A stretch of 64,000 nt of DNA from Thermococcus onnurineus NA1 (lineage in GTDB: Archaea; Methanobacteriota_B; Thermococci; Thermococcales; Thermococcaceae): the NCBI RefSeq assembly GCF_000018365.1, contig NC_011529.1, positions 372,001-436,000 on the forward strand, written 5' to 3'. This document shows, piece after piece, positions 9,622-19,026 of this stretch (positions are counted from its first letter, which is position 1; the number at the start of each line of letters is the position of its first letter). The notes under the pieces are model-generated. The model saw nothing but the letters and a program-made list of their open reading frames with translations, was not told where the DNA came from and searched no databases. A program made the translations under genes and the position numbers.

Positions 9622-11367
9622 ATGATAGTTGCTATCATCGATGGCTATACCGATGAGCCTGCTGGATTGGGTGTTCCCCCGTACCTTGGTATATACCCGC
9701 GCTACGCATACGGTGCCATTAAAAAGGCACGTAAAGATGTTAGCATGTTCTATTTGACCATAGATGACCTTCGGGCAACGTTTGATGGTGAAAGGGGAGT
9801 TGCCACTAAAAACAAGACACCAAATTTCCCAAAAACGAAAGAGATACTCGAAAGGGCTGACGTTATAATCTACATCGGGGGTCTCCACACTCCGGGTAAG
9901 TACCTCTCAGCTGTCCCATCTCAGGTTGAAGAGGTTGCCCTGTTCCTAAAGCCCTTTAAAGGAATTAAAATACTTGGAGGACCGGCTTTCATGGGTTCTG
10001 CCCACCAGGGTGGGACAAAGATAACCTCTCGGGAGCTGATGTTTGCTCAGACGGTCTTTGACCACATCGTTTACGGGGACTTGGAGGCTTTTCTTTATGA
10101 TTTCTTCCGGAATCCCAGAGAAGCCGATCCCTTCAGGTTTCGAACCTATGACGAGCTTCGCGATTACGCCCTCCTGGGTGCAGAGGTCGTGACGCAATTT
10201 CCTGACTTCCCAGATTTCGTCATAGTTGAGATTGAGACCCAGCGTGGCTGTCCAAAGGCTATGGGCATAGGCGGCTGCTCCTTCTGCACGGAGCCCGTGA
10301 GATATAGAAAGGTCGAGGACAGATCCATTGAGGATATTGTGAGGGAAGTTGAAGTTCTCTACAACCTTGGCGTGAGACACTTCCGCGTCGGTAGGCAGAG
10401 TTGCATCTTTTCCTATATGGCAAAATCAAACGGCCGCGTTCCCATACCCAATCCCAAAGCCATTGAAAGACTCTTCCGCGGAATCCGCTTAGTCGCTCCT
10501 GACATAAAAACCCTCCACGTGGACAATGCAAATCCTGCGGTGATAGCGAACTATCCTGAGGAGAGCAGGGAGATAGCAAAGGCACTCATTGAGTACGGTA
10601 CACCCGGAAACGTCGTTGCCTTCGGACTTGAGAGTGCTGATCCAAAGGTGGCCAAGCTCAACAACTTGAACGCCACTGCCGAAGAAACCTACAATGCAGT
10701 TAAGCTGCTCAATGAGGTAGGGGGAAAGAGGGGCTACAACGGAATGCCATGGCTCCTCCCAGGAATAAACATACTCTTTGGTCTTCCTGGAGAGACAAAG
10801 AAGAGTTACGAGCTGACTTTCCAGTTCCTCAAAAAGCTCCTCGACGATGGCCTGATGGTCAGGCGCATAAACATACGTCAGGTGGTTGTCTTCCCCGGAA
10901 CCCCTCTCTGGCATATGAGAAATAGAGTAAAGACCGAGAAGCACAAGAAGCTCATCCAGCACTACAAGTACAAGATAAGGCATGAAATCGATCTTCCAAT
11001 GCTTAAGAGGGTCGTGCCCGTTGGAACGGTTCTCAGGGACGTTAGGGCTGAGGTTTACGACAACGGCCTTACGTACGGCAGACAGATAGGGAGCTATCCA
11101 CTGATAGTTGGCATTCCCAAAGAAGTCGAGCTTAACAGGTTCTACGATGTTTTAATAGTCGATCACGGCTTTAGAAGCATAACAGGCATTCCGATACCCA
11201 TAAATGTGAACCAGGAGAGTCCAAAGATTCTTCAGTACATTCCTGGTATCGGTAAGAAGAGGGTTGTGAAGATTCTGTCCAAGAGACCTTTCAGAGATGA
11301 AAAGGAATTCTTTAATGTGGTTGGGGATGAGGGAAAAAGAATACTGAAAGATTTAATCACTCTGTAG
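9622..11367 (+). CDS. Radical SAM protein, YgiQ/UPF0313-like, with C-terminal HhH
   Basis: The 581-aa protein has an N-terminal Rossmann-like (B12-binding-like) region, then a cluster motif of form C-x8-C-x2-C (CPKAMGIGGCSFC, about nt 10249-10287) in the context TQRGC...GGCSFCTEP seen in YgiQ-type enzymes. It ends in a helix-hairpin-helix (IPGIGKKRVVKIL) that may bind nucleic acid. The substrate is unknown. The gene appears leaderless: a TTTTTAAG element is about 25-30 nt before ATG. Its 3' end overlaps the convergent membrane protein gene by 11 nt. Confidence 0.85.
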   Translation: MIVAIIDGYTDEPAGLGVPPYLGIYPRYAYGAIKKARKDVSMFYLTIDDLRATFDGERGVATKNKTPNFPKTKEILERADVIIYIGGLHTPGKYLSAVPSQVEEVALFLKPFKGIKILGGPAFMGSAHQGGTKITSRELMFAQTVFDHIVYGDLEAFLYDFFRNPREADPFRFRTYDELRDYALLGAEVVTQFPDFPDFVIVEIETQRGCPKAMGIGGCSFCTEPVRYRKVEDRSIEDIVREVEVLYNLGVRHFRVGRQSCIFSYMAKSNGRVPIPNPKAIERLFRGIRLVAPDIKTLHVDNANPAVIANYPEESREIAKALIEYGTPGNVVAFGLESADPKVAKLNNLNATAEETYNAVKLLNEVGGKRGYNGMPWLLPGINILFGLPGETKKSYELTFQFLKKLLDDGLMVRRINIRQVVVFPGTPLWHMRNRVKTEKHKKLIQHYKYKIRHEIDLPMLKRVVPVGTVLRDVRAEVYDNGLTYGRQIGSYPLIVGIPKEVELNRFYDVLIVDHGFRSITGIPIPINVNQESPKILQYIPGIGKKRVVKILSKRPFRDEKEFFNVVGDEGKRILKDLITL

Positions 11368-12136
11368 TGTTCCTCTTTTCTGGCCATGAGAAACCTATGA
11401 GGTTCTCGATGAACACAACCTCAGCCCTCAAAGTTTCGTCGGTGACTCCCTCTATTACCAGCACTCCCTTGCGGGGAGTGAATATTCTGTTTTCTGTTGC
11501 TCCTTCTGCTGGACCGATCAGGAGCACAACAAGGTGGTCCGGATTCCCTATCTTGCCGCGGCCGATATCGAGCTTAGTCCAGAAGTTCAGGTAAGTCTTT
11601 CTGTATCTCAGCCACGTCTGGTTGAAAGCGTACTGCTTGGCGGTTATGTTGTCGTAGCCCATTTCGAGGCCCTTAATGTAGTAGTTTGTTGTGAAGATGT
11701 TGGACACTACCCCAGATATCTCAGAGACTGTGAGTGTTCTGTATCTGCAGTCCCCGACATACAGCTGGGGGTTATCTTTACAGTTCTCTACGGAGGGGTC
11801 GCCGATAACTATCGTGAAGTACTCATAAAAGCTTCTAATAGTCAGATTCAGGTCAACTTCTGGGCTGCCTGTAATGTAACTGTCCACGGTAATGTTGAAT
11901 ATCTTGGAGCCCGCTGGGGGGGCAGTTCCCTGCTCGATGAGCTTCTGGTACTGCTCAGCGGTGAGGGCGTAGAACTGAGCAGAGGGCGTGTATATTACAA
12001 CGTATTGGGTGGATGCTTTGGGTGGCTTTGGGCTGATGACGTTGTTGAAGTTATGATACGAGTACATTACATAGCTGATTGGAGCAATGACTATGAGGAG
12101 AACTACAAGAACGACTGCGAGCCTCTTTTGATTCAA
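11357..12136 (-). CDS. Membrane-anchored extracellular protein next to the S-layer gene
   Basis: The 259-aa protein has one N-terminal hydrophobic segment (about residues 7-27) after a basic MNQKR start, then a long polar domain with two cysteines close together (ENCKDNPQLYVGDC). This suggests a signal-anchored surface protein. It starts with TTG; GGGGGT about 9 nt upstream supports this start. It lies 45 nt downstream of the S-layer gene on the same strand and is probably co-transcribed, so a role in S-layer assembly or anchoring is plausible. I recognise no domain. Confidence 0.7.
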   Translation of the reverse strand: MNQKRLAVVLVVLLIVIAPISYVMYSYHNFNNVISPKPPKASTQYVVIYTPSAQFYALTAEQYQKLIEQGTAPPAGSKIFNITVDSYITGSPEVDLNLTIRSFYEYFTIVIGDPSVENCKDNPQLYVGDCRYRTLTVSEISGVVSNIFTTNYYIKGLEMGYDNITAKQYAFNQTWLRYRKTYLNFWTKLDIGRGKIGNPDHLVVLLIGPAEGATENRIFTPRKGVLVIEGVTDETLRAEVVFIENLIGFSWPEKRNTTE

Positions 12137-12181
12137 GGCTAAAACCCCCAGAAGAGAGAATTAAAAGAGAAGGAAAGGCCT

Positions 12182-14038
12182 TCAGAGGCCAGCGAGGTAC
12201 TCCATAAGGGCCTCGGCAGCAGCCTTGGTCTCGTCCCTGGTGGCACCAGCGACGATGACAACGTCGTAGCCACCAAGGGCATCCTGGATGTACTCGATGT
12301 CGCCTGGGCTGTTGTACCAGTCAACCTGGCTGATGCCCTGCTCGACGAGGTACTGGGTGACGCTGTTGGCGACTGGACCACCAACGAGGATGAGGTTGCT
12401 TCCTGGGTCCTCAAGGTTGACCTCATAGTCCATGACGGTTATCGGGCTGGCGACCGGCTTGACCATTACCTGGTCAGCGTAGATGCCAGCAACGTAGTAC
12501 TCGGTGTCAAGGACATTGTCGCCAACGCTGAGCTCGATCTCGCTGACAGTACCCTCCTTCTCGGTGAGGGCTATATAGGCGTAGGCTACCTTGTAGGTGG
12601 TTCCCTCTGGGGCCTGAACGATGCTGTCGTTGGCCGGGTTGTAGTAGGCGTCATGCTCCTTGATCTCGAACCAGTACTTAAGGTCGTAGGTGCCGAAGAT
12701 GTCAACCGGGTTGCCCTCGAGGGTGTCGCGGTTAGTGAGGGTTATGTTGGTTATGTACCAAGCCTCATCGTTGTTGTCGTAGTAAGTGTTGATAGTCATT
12801 GACCATTCCTTGCCGTCGTAGACTACAGTGGCATCGTTGGTGTAGTCAACGACGTCAACTTGGGCCCAAATGCTGGCTATGAGGTGGCCGTCGATACCGA
12901 CAAAGGTGTCCGTGAGGAGGAGCTTTACCCTGCCGTCACCAAAGACGTCCACAGCGTAGTTCTCGTCCCAGGTTTCTCCGTCCCACAGTTCAGATGGGAC
13001 CTCGAGGATAATCTGGCCGCTCTCCTCGCCGGTGACGGCGTTCTTGACGACGACGAGGGCCCTCTGGTCGATGATGCTTATGTCGAGGACGGTGACGATC
13101 CAGTCAGTGCCCTCGATGGCCTGCGGCTGGCCGACCTGATACCAGGCCTTGCCCTTGTCGAGACCTGCAGTGAAAGTGCCGTTGTTAACATCCAAGACAT
13201 AGTAGGTCTGTCCGAAGACAGAGAAGGTGTCTCCGACTGTGACACCCTTGACAACTGGATTGGGGTCGGCAAGGGTTCCTCCGTCCTCAGCATCGTCGAG
13301 ATACCAGCTCTCAACAGTGTCGTAGGTGGCATCAATGCCCCACTCTGGGTAAGCCGGGCTGACTTCGACAGTGGTGGATGTTGTATAGTTGTAGAGTACA
13401 TAGTCAACGAGGACAGTGACGTTGCCCGGGGTGATTACGAGGTCGGCGTCCTTGGGCGGCATGGTGCCGTCCCACTCGGCGGGGTCCTTGGAGCTGAGCT
13501 GAACGTTCTGTATAGTAATGTGCCAGTCAATTAGTTCGTCCACGCCATCTATCATATCCTTGTCGTCAATGTCGGTGGTAACCATGAAGTTGCTTACCCA
13601 GTCAGTGTAGGTGCCAGCGTAGGCAGCACCATTCCACCAGTAGTCACCTGGAAGCTCGTCATAGCTGGTGGCCCAGCTGGTAATGTTCGTTATGCCGTGG
13701 TCCTCAGTTATCGTGGTAAAGTTGTAAGCGTAGATGGTCCACTCATCGAGGGTGGCAGGTGGGTACTCGGCCTTGATCTTCACGTAAGCGTTCTGGGCCT
13801 CGACCTGCTCGGTGGTGTAGAGTAGGCTTCCAAGGGCAACGGCTATGTCAGCGGCGCTGGCAACGTCCATGGCAGCAGCGTTACTTCCGACAACGATTTT
13901 AACGTTCGGGGTTCCATCGGCGTTAACGAAGAAGTCCTTCGGAATCTCCGGAACGGTCGGCTGGGCACTGGCAAAGCCGACGGTGGCTCCAACCATTGCG
14001 GCACCAACTGCAAGGGCCGCGATCTTCTTCACTTTCAT
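12182..14038 (-). CDS. S-layer protein
   Basis: This is the major surface-layer subunit. The 618-aa precursor has a clear signal peptide (MKVKKIAALAVGAAMVG..., predicted cleavage after ASA at about residue 25), a long Asp/Thr/Tyr-rich extracellular region, and a C-terminal block (LILVGGPVANSVTQYLV) typical of archaeal S-layer C-domains. A perfect AAGGAGGTG ribosome binding site and a strong TATA/BRE promoter are consistent with very high expression. Codon use is strongly biased toward GCC, GTC and AAG, as for abundant proteins. Confidence 0.92.
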   Translation of the reverse strand: MKVKKIAALAVGAAMVGATVGFASAQPTVPEIPKDFFVNADGTPNVKIVVGSNAAAMDVASAADIAVALGSLLYTTEQVEAQNAYVKIKAEYPPATLDEWTIYAYNFTTITEDHGITNITSWATSYDELPGDYWWNGAAYAGTYTDWVSNFMVTTDIDDKDMIDGVDELIDWHITIQNVQLSSKDPAEWDGTMPPKDADLVITPGNVTVLVDYVLYNYTTSTTVEVSPAYPEWGIDATYDTVESWYLDDAEDGGTLADPNPVVKGVTVGDTFSVFGQTYYVLDVNNGTFTAGLDKGKAWYQVGQPQAIEGTDWIVTVLDISIIDQRALVVVKNAVTGEESGQIILEVPSELWDGETWDENYAVDVFGDGRVKLLLTDTFVGIDGHLIASIWAQVDVVDYTNDATVVYDGKEWSMTINTYYDNNDEAWYITNITLTNRDTLEGNPVDIFGTYDLKYWFEIKEHDAYYNPANDSIVQAPEGTTYKVAYAYIALTEKEGTVSEIELSVGDNVLDTEYYVAGIYADQVMVKPVASPITVMDYEVNLEDPGSNLILVGGPVANSVTQYLVEQGISQVDWYNSPGDIEYIQDALGGYDVVIVAGATRDETKAAAEALMEYLAGL

Positions 14039-14119
14039 TTCCCAACACCTCCTTAAGTTTGGGCTTACGCCCTAGGATGGTCTAACATGTGTTGTCAATC
14101 ACTCTCTACCGGATAAGGG

Positions 14120-14136
14120 TATATATACTTTTCGCT
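14120..14136 (-). promoter_or_regulatory. Strong TATA/BRE promoter of the S-layer gene
   Basis: On the minus strand GCGAAAAG (BRE-like) is followed by TATATATA (14120-14127). A start about 26 nt downstream (near 14097) would give an mRNA leader of about 59 nt ending in AAGGAGGTGTTGGGAA before the ATG. This is long for this group. Confidence 0.7.
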
Positions 14137-14237
14137 TTCAGACCCTTTCTCTGCTTAAAAAGAGCACGCTAATTGCCGTAAAAATGAAAGGGAGCTTAAT
14201 TAAATGCCTATAAGGTATTCGCCTTTTGCCGATAATA

Positions 14238-15074
14238 TCATGGGTTGAGCTTGAACTCGGTGTTCTTTTTCTCCATGATCCGTCTTTTTATGGGCCTTGT
14301 AACGAGTTCGTTGACGAAGCTACCCAAGTCTGTTAGTGTGTTCTGGAGCTCATTGGCTGTGACGTCGATGATCTCGGGCTCCAGGATAGAAATTGCTACT
14401 GGAGCGTACTTTGCAGTCAGCTGGACGAGAGTTTCGAAGGGGGAAAGAAGCTCCGCCGCCAGAAGACCCTTAAACTGGTCATCTTCCTCCTGCCCCTGAA
14501 CGGCGAGCTTGTTTATCCTGCACCCTTCAATCGTCAGGGCCTTTGCCATCGTGGTTTTTATACCCTCCTCGTTCTCCCCGAAGACTTCTATGACGAAGCG
14601 GTAGAGGATGTTCCTGTCTTCGACTATAAAGTCCTCAATTTCATCCCTTGAATAGCCGATTCTTGGCTCTGGAAGGTCGTCGAGCTTTGGATAGACTGCT
14701 AGCCCTCCGAATTCTTTCATGAGCTTGCCCATGAAGAGTGAGACCTCTCCGAGAATTTTCATGAGTCTCTTAGACTCTATCTCAATCTTTCCGGGTTTGA
14801 GAACCTCAACGATGGCTGGAGAATATTTAAGGGCCAGTCGGATTACGTTTTCTAGATCTCCGGAAATTCCAGCTTCTATAACCCCAGAATACTTAAGGAG
14901 CTCCTCATCTTCGTTTTCCAGCACGTCTTCGACGTTTATGTATTTGATTTTGACACCCTTCTCGTTTTTGAGGCTCTTGGCAGTCTCCTCCAGAGCCCTT
15001 TCTAAAACTTTCTTGTCGTTTCCAAGGGCTTCTATGTAGAAAATAACCTCAATCTCCGCCAATTTCACCACCAC
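14238..15074 (-). CDS. Hypothetical protein with internal duplication
   Basis: I do not recognise the family. The roughly 279-aa protein consists of two similar halves: EVIFYIEALG...LALKYSPAIVEVLKP...FMGKL aligns with RFVIEVFGEN...LTAKYAPVAISILEP...FVNEL. Each half looks like an alpha/beta ACT- or ferredoxin-like unit, suggesting an internal tandem duplication or pseudo-dimer. No ATG start exists; GTG 15074, 15071 or 15068 or TTG 15080/15062 are possible. The start overlaps the end of the AmrS-type gene, so the two are probably coupled. Confidence 0.7.
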   Translation of the reverse strand: MVVKLAEIEVIFYIEALGNDKKVLERALEETAKSLKNEKGVKIKYINVEDVLENEDEELLKYSGVIEAGISGDLENVIRLALKYSPAIVEVLKPGKIEIESKRLMKILGEVSLFMGKLMKEFGGLAVYPKLDDLPEPRIGYSRDEIEDFIVEDRNILYRFVIEVFGENEEGIKTTMAKALTIEGCRINKLAVQGQEEDDQFKGLLAAELLSPFETLVQLTAKYAPVAISILEPEIIDVTANELQNTLTDLGSFVNELVTRPIKRRIMEKKNTEFKLNP

Positions 15075-16111
15075 ATCCAATCATATCGCTTTTTCATGTA
15101 AGTACCAATTATCGGAATCGGTTCACCGCAGTATTCACACTTCCCGTCCTTCACGTGGTACTCAGTGATTTTGAATCCCCAGCGGACTATTAAAGGTTTG
15201 CCACACCTCGGGCAGTAGGTGTTCTCCCCTTCGTGTCCGGGCACGTTGCCAGTATAGACGAACTTCAATCCCTCTTCCTTTGCCACGCGATATGCCATCT
15301 CGATGGTTTCAAGCGGTGTTGGCGAAAGGTGAGTCAGCTTGTAGTGCGGGAAGAAGCGCGAGAAGTGAACGGGCGTATCGTCGCCGAGGCTCTCGACGAC
15401 CCACCGAGCGAAGGCCCTTATCTCCTCTTCCCGATCATTGAGCGTTGGAATGATAAGATAGGTCAGCTCAACGTGAATTCCGAATTCTTTCTTTGCTATC
15501 TCAGCAATTCTCTTGCTTGGCTCTCTGCTTGGTACGCCCGCTATCTTCATATAGAACTCATTACTGAAAGCCTTGATGTCGATGTTCATGGCGTCTATGT
15601 AGGGTGCTAGTTCCCTAAACGGCTCCTCGCGGATGTAGCCGTTGGTGACGAGGATGTTGTTCAGGCCTTCCCTCCGCGCTATCTTTGCAGTATCTAGCAC
15701 AAACTCGTACCAGATTACAGGATCATTGTATGTGTACGCTATGCTCTCACAGCCGTAGCGTTTAGCCAATTCAACTACTTCGGGAGGAGAAACGTCTCGG
15801 ATATAGAGGAGGCTCTCATCTGCCTGGCTTATCTCCCAGTTCTGGCAGTGCTTGCAGTGCATGTTGCAGCCGACGGTTCCGATTGAGAATGCACAGGAAC
15901 CAGGCCAGAAGTGGAACAGGGGCTTCTTCTCAACGGGGTCTGTCGCCATGGACGAAACCTTTCCATAGTTAAGTGTGTAGAGCTTCCCTCCTATGTTCTT
16001 CCTTATCCTGCAGGAGCCCCTCTGGCCCTCATTGATGATGCAGTTAAGCGGGCACAAGCGGCATCTCACCTTACCCCCCTCTAGGGGCTCCCAGTACATC
16101 GCTTCTCTCAT
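15065..16111 (-). CDS. amrS: AmmeMemoRadiSam-type radical SAM enzyme (PflA-like)
   Basis: The 348-aa protein has a radical SAM cluster motif CNMHCKHC after the GSCAFSIGTVG segment, an N-terminal CRLCPLNCIINEGQRGSC block typical of the AmrS (pyruvate-formate-lyase-activase-like) group, and a C-terminal zinc-ribbon-like CPRCG...CEYCG pair. Its partners AMMECR1 and Memo are not in the window. Start at 16111 has GGTGATG four bases upstream. The substrate is not established. Confidence 0.88.
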   Translation of the reverse strand: MREAMYWEPLEGGKVRCRLCPLNCIINEGQRGSCRIRKNIGGKLYTLNYGKVSSMATDPVEKKPLFHFWPGSCAFSIGTVGCNMHCKHCQNWEISQADESLLYIRDVSPPEVVELAKRYGCESIAYTYNDPVIWYEFVLDTAKIARREGLNNILVTNGYIREEPFRELAPYIDAMNIDIKAFSNEFYMKIAGVPSREPSKRIAEIAKKEFGIHVELTYLIIPTLNDREEEIRAFARWVVESLGDDTPVHFSRFFPHYKLTHLSPTPLETIEMAYRVAKEEGLKFVYTGNVPGHEGENTYCPRCGKPLIVRWGFKITEYHVKDGKCEYCGEPIPIIGTYMKKRYDWMWW

Positions 16112-16136
16112 CTATCATCACCAAGGGGAGGTATTC

Positions 16137-16859
16137 TTACTTCCGTTTAAGCTTTTGGTATCTATCGTAGTACTCACGCATTGTCAAAAATTCGGCGCCC
16201 TGGCTCTTGTAGTAATCGATCAGCTTTCCGAGTAGCTCTATAGCTTTATCGCCCGTGTTGAATTTACAATCAAGTCTTATCTTTTCCTTCTGCATCGGCA
16301 CGAATTCCCAGGGATGGGCAAAGTAAATCTTTGGTTCGCTTAGTTTTGCATGTATGAGCTTCTGGACGCTCCAGGGGAGCCTTATAACGGAAGAAGTAGT
16401 AGATGCTGGGACTTCAAGTACGCTTCCAAAGAACTTAACCCCATCTTGGTAGCCCTTGTACCTTGCCTTGGAGGAGTCAACTAAGATGCCGTTCTTTTCC
16501 AGTATATCATAATAGTAATTTGGGAACTGCAGGTTGGGGGCCCTAAAGGAGACTACTTCGCCAAACTCCCTGAGAACCTTAATGGATTTCTCTATGGCCT
16601 TTCTTCCTTCGTCTCTGGATAGCTTATCCAGTCTCTCGTGGTTGTAGTTATGGCTGCCCAGCTCATGACCCTCATCAATCACCCGCCTGACCAACTCTGG
16701 AAAGCGCTTCGCCATCTCGGCCGTGAAGAAGAATGTGGCCCTAATTTTTTTCTCGGCCATGAGGTCCAGGAGCTTTGGCAGGCCTTCCCTCATTCCTCTC
16801 GTTGTCGTTAGGTACGGCGGACAGTCGTGCTCAACGTCAAAGGTTATCGAAACCAGCAT
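16137..16859 (-). CDS. Polysaccharide deacetylase (NodB family)
   Basis: The 240-aa protein has NodB homology motifs: TFDVEHD (motif 1, metal/catalytic Asp), RATFFFTAEM, HELGSHNYNHERL (motif 2, HxxxH), and SFRAPNL (motif 3, R-x-P). It would remove acetyl groups from N-acetylated sugars. It is encoded directly after a GT4 glycosyltransferase with a TGATG stop/start overlap, so it probably deacetylates the product of that enzyme. No signal peptide is seen, suggesting a cytoplasmic lipid-linked substrate. Confidence 0.88.
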   Translation of the reverse strand: MLVSITFDVEHDCPPYLTTTRGMREGLPKLLDLMAEKKIRATFFFTAEMAKRFPELVRRVIDEGHELGSHNYNHERLDKLSRDEGRKAIEKSIKVLREFGEVVSFRAPNLQFPNYYYDILEKNGILVDSSKARYKGYQDGVKFFGSVLEVPASTTSSVIRLPWSVQKLIHAKLSEPKIYFAHPWEFVPMQKEKIRLDCKFNTGDKAIELLGKLIDYYKSQGAEFLTMREYYDRYQKLKRK

Positions 16860-18082
16860 CAGCTGCTCCTCCTGATGAGTTTGTACAGCAGGTATCTTTT
16901 GTCCGTTCCATCGGCACTCTCCATCGTGAGTCTGTAAACCCTCAGGAGCTTTTTAAGTATGATATCCCAGGAAAACTCCTTTTCCGCACGTCTCCTGGCC
17001 TCTGTCCCCATTCTTTCTATGAGGTCCTCGTTCGTGAGAACCTGCGCAAGCTTCCGGCTAAGCTCTTCCTCACTGTTTCCAAGGAATCCTGTGACGCCGT
17101 CCACTATAAGGTCCGACAACCCGCTCTCGTTCCTGCCAACTATTGTTCTCCCTGTCGCCGAGGCCTCGAGGCCCACCATCGGGAACGCTTCAAGCATTCC
17201 AGGCATAAGCACTATATCTGCCGCCCAGTAGAATTCCATCACCTTCTCTCTAGGCATGAAGTCGAAGAGTGTTGTGCGTTCGGCCAGTCCAGTTACCTTG
17301 AGATTTTCTTCGAGTTTGGGTCTCATAACACCGTTTCCGACCGCTATCAGCCGTATCATCCTCTTGTCGATCCCCGAAAGCTTGATGGCTGAGGAGATGA
17401 CGAAGGGCAGCCTGTGAGCCTGTTTTCTCTCCGTCATCCTGCCTATGTAAAAGAGGACTATCTCATCGGAAAGTCCAAGGGCTTTTCTGGCCTTCTCTCT
17501 CTCCTCTGGCTCAGGAGGCCTCCATTTTTCGACATCGATACCGTTTGGAACGACGACCACTGGCCTGCCGTTCAGCTTATTTTCGAGCAGATGCTTCGTG
17601 TCATTGGCCACAGGGGTGCTTACGGCGATGAAGGAATCGATCCTCCTTAGGTGATATCTTAGCATAGGGCCCAGAATCGGGCCGATCCGGGGATTCCCGT
17701 AGAAGGAGTGGTTCGTGGCAACGACTGGAACTCCTCTGATACCCCTGGATAGGTTAGCGACGGCTATCGAAAATGGTGAGTAGATGCTGTGGACGTGAGT
17801 TATATCGAAGCCAACCTCTTTATAGAACTCGTTTATCTTCCACAGCTGGCCGAGACCCACGCTGATGTGATGACTTTTCACGTAAATAGACGCTGGAAAT
17901 CTCCTGACAGGATATGGAAAGTCATCTCCGTAAGGTCTTAGATGGCGGTAGTCATGGGTGATGACGTAGGGCTCATGCCCTGCCTTGAGAAGATTACGGG
18001 CGAGCTCATCCATGTGGGTCTCGATTCCACCGATTTTGGGAAAAAACCAGTCGGAGGCTATTGCGATTTTAAGGCTTTCCAT
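16859..18082 (-). CDS. GT4 family glycosyltransferase, PIG-A-like
   Basis: The 407-aa GT-B fold enzyme starts with SDWFFPKIGGIETHMDELA, closely resembling the N-terminal motif of PIG-A-type GlcNAc transferases, and has the C-terminal donor-binding E-x7-E region (MLEAFPMVGLEASATG). It likely transfers an (N-acetyl)hexosamine to a lipid acceptor. GGGAGGT precedes the ATG. It overlaps the upstream flippase-like gene by 25 nt and the downstream deacetylase by 1-3 nt, a tight operon. Confidence 0.88.
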   Translation of the reverse strand: MESLKIAIASDWFFPKIGGIETHMDELARNLLKAGHEPYVITHDYRHLRPYGDDFPYPVRRFPASIYVKSHHISVGLGQLWKINEFYKEVGFDITHVHSIYSPFSIAVANLSRGIRGVPVVATNHSFYGNPRIGPILGPMLRYHLRRIDSFIAVSTPVANDTKHLLENKLNGRPVVVVPNGIDVEKWRPPEPEEREKARKALGLSDEIVLFYIGRMTERKQAHRLPFVISSAIKLSGIDKRMIRLIAVGNGVMRPKLEENLKVTGLAERTTLFDFMPREKVMEFYWAADIVLMPGMLEAFPMVGLEASATGRTIVGRNESGLSDLIVDGVTGFLGNSEEELSRKLAQVLTNEDLIERMGTEARRRAEKEFSWDIILKKLLRVYRLTMESADGTDKRYLLYKLIRRSS

Positions 18083-18936
18083 ACCTCCCGCCCTCCGGAC
18101 GTTAGCAGTACAATGAATCCCACGAGGCTGCTGAGCACGTAGGAGACGAAGCGCTCCAGTAGAGTTATAGAAACTGCGAAGCCTAGTGGAATGCCGAAGT
18201 GGGTCAGCGTTCCAACAAGACCCCCTTCGATGATGCCAATGCCCCCGGGAGTAAAGGCCACAAGGCCCAGGAGCAGGTTGGCTATGGAGATAACCGCGAT
18301 AAGGCTAAGGCTCAGGTCAAATCCAAAGGCTAGTGTTATGAGCTTGAGCCTTACGACGTCGAGTATCCAGACGGCGGAGCTGAGAAGGATTCCTGCTAGA
18401 GTTATGTTGTGGCAATCCCTAAGGGAGAGAATTTTCTCCATATCCTCATCACTCACGGGAGTCTTGAAAATCTTGAGGGAGAAGCTCACGAAGGAGCCCC
18501 ATTTAATCCATATTGCTGCAGCGCCGGCGATTCCTATCAGGAGCAGAATATCCGGCATGGTTGAAAAGTACATCATTCCAATCAGGAACAGGACAAAGAC
18601 AGGCACCGTCTCAAGGATACGCTCGTATATTATACTCACCGTGGATATCCCAACGGGAACCTTGCTTCTCCTGCTTATCCAGGTAATCCTCAGCAGTTCA
18701 CCGCCGCTGCGACTCATGGGTGTTATGTTGTTCATAAATATGGACGCCAGAATGGCTTTTACCAGCTCGAGGAGCGGGACCTCTTTTCCCATGCCCCTGA
18801 GGACGAGCTTCCAGCGGATGGCGTAGAGTACGACGCTTATGTAGTATGTGAAGAGTGCTAGGGCTAGGTAATACAGGGGAATTTCTCCAATGAGGGTTAG
18901 ATACTGCTCGGTTGATGCGACGATGTTCTCGAACAT
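18058..18936 (-). CDS. Flippase-like integral membrane protein (UPF0104/LPG synthase TM domain)
   Basis: The 292-aa protein has about 7-8 hydrophobic segments and family-typical sequences (YAIRWKLVLRGMG, NNITPMSRSGGELLR, GIGIIEGG). Members of this family are lysylphosphatidylglycerol synthase/flippase-like proteins that are often found with glycosyltransferases. Here it heads a three-gene operon with a GT4 enzyme and a NodB deacetylase, so handling of a glycolipid intermediate is likely. A TATA element (GATTTATAAACTG, minus strand, about 18967-18979) lies about 35 nt upstream. Confidence 0.85.
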   Translation of the reverse strand: MFENIVASTEQYLTLIGEIPLYYLALALFTYYISVVLYAIRWKLVLRGMGKEVPLLELVKAILASIFMNNITPMSRSGGELLRITWISRRSKVPVGISTVSIIYERILETVPVFVLFLIGMMYFSTMPDILLLIGIAGAAAIWIKWGSFVSFSLKIFKTPVSDEDMEKILSLRDCHNITLAGILLSSAVWILDVVRLKLITLAFGFDLSLSLIAVISIANLLLGLVAFTPGGIGIIEGGLVGTLTHFGIPLGFAVSITLLERFVSYVLSSLVGFIVLLTSGGREVWKALKSQ

Positions 18937-19026
18937 GCTCTCGCCAACCTTTACTCACGATGACAGTTTATAAATCTTATCCGAGTTCTGAGGGTAAGGG
19001 AGAAGAACAAAGCGAGGATGCCCACT

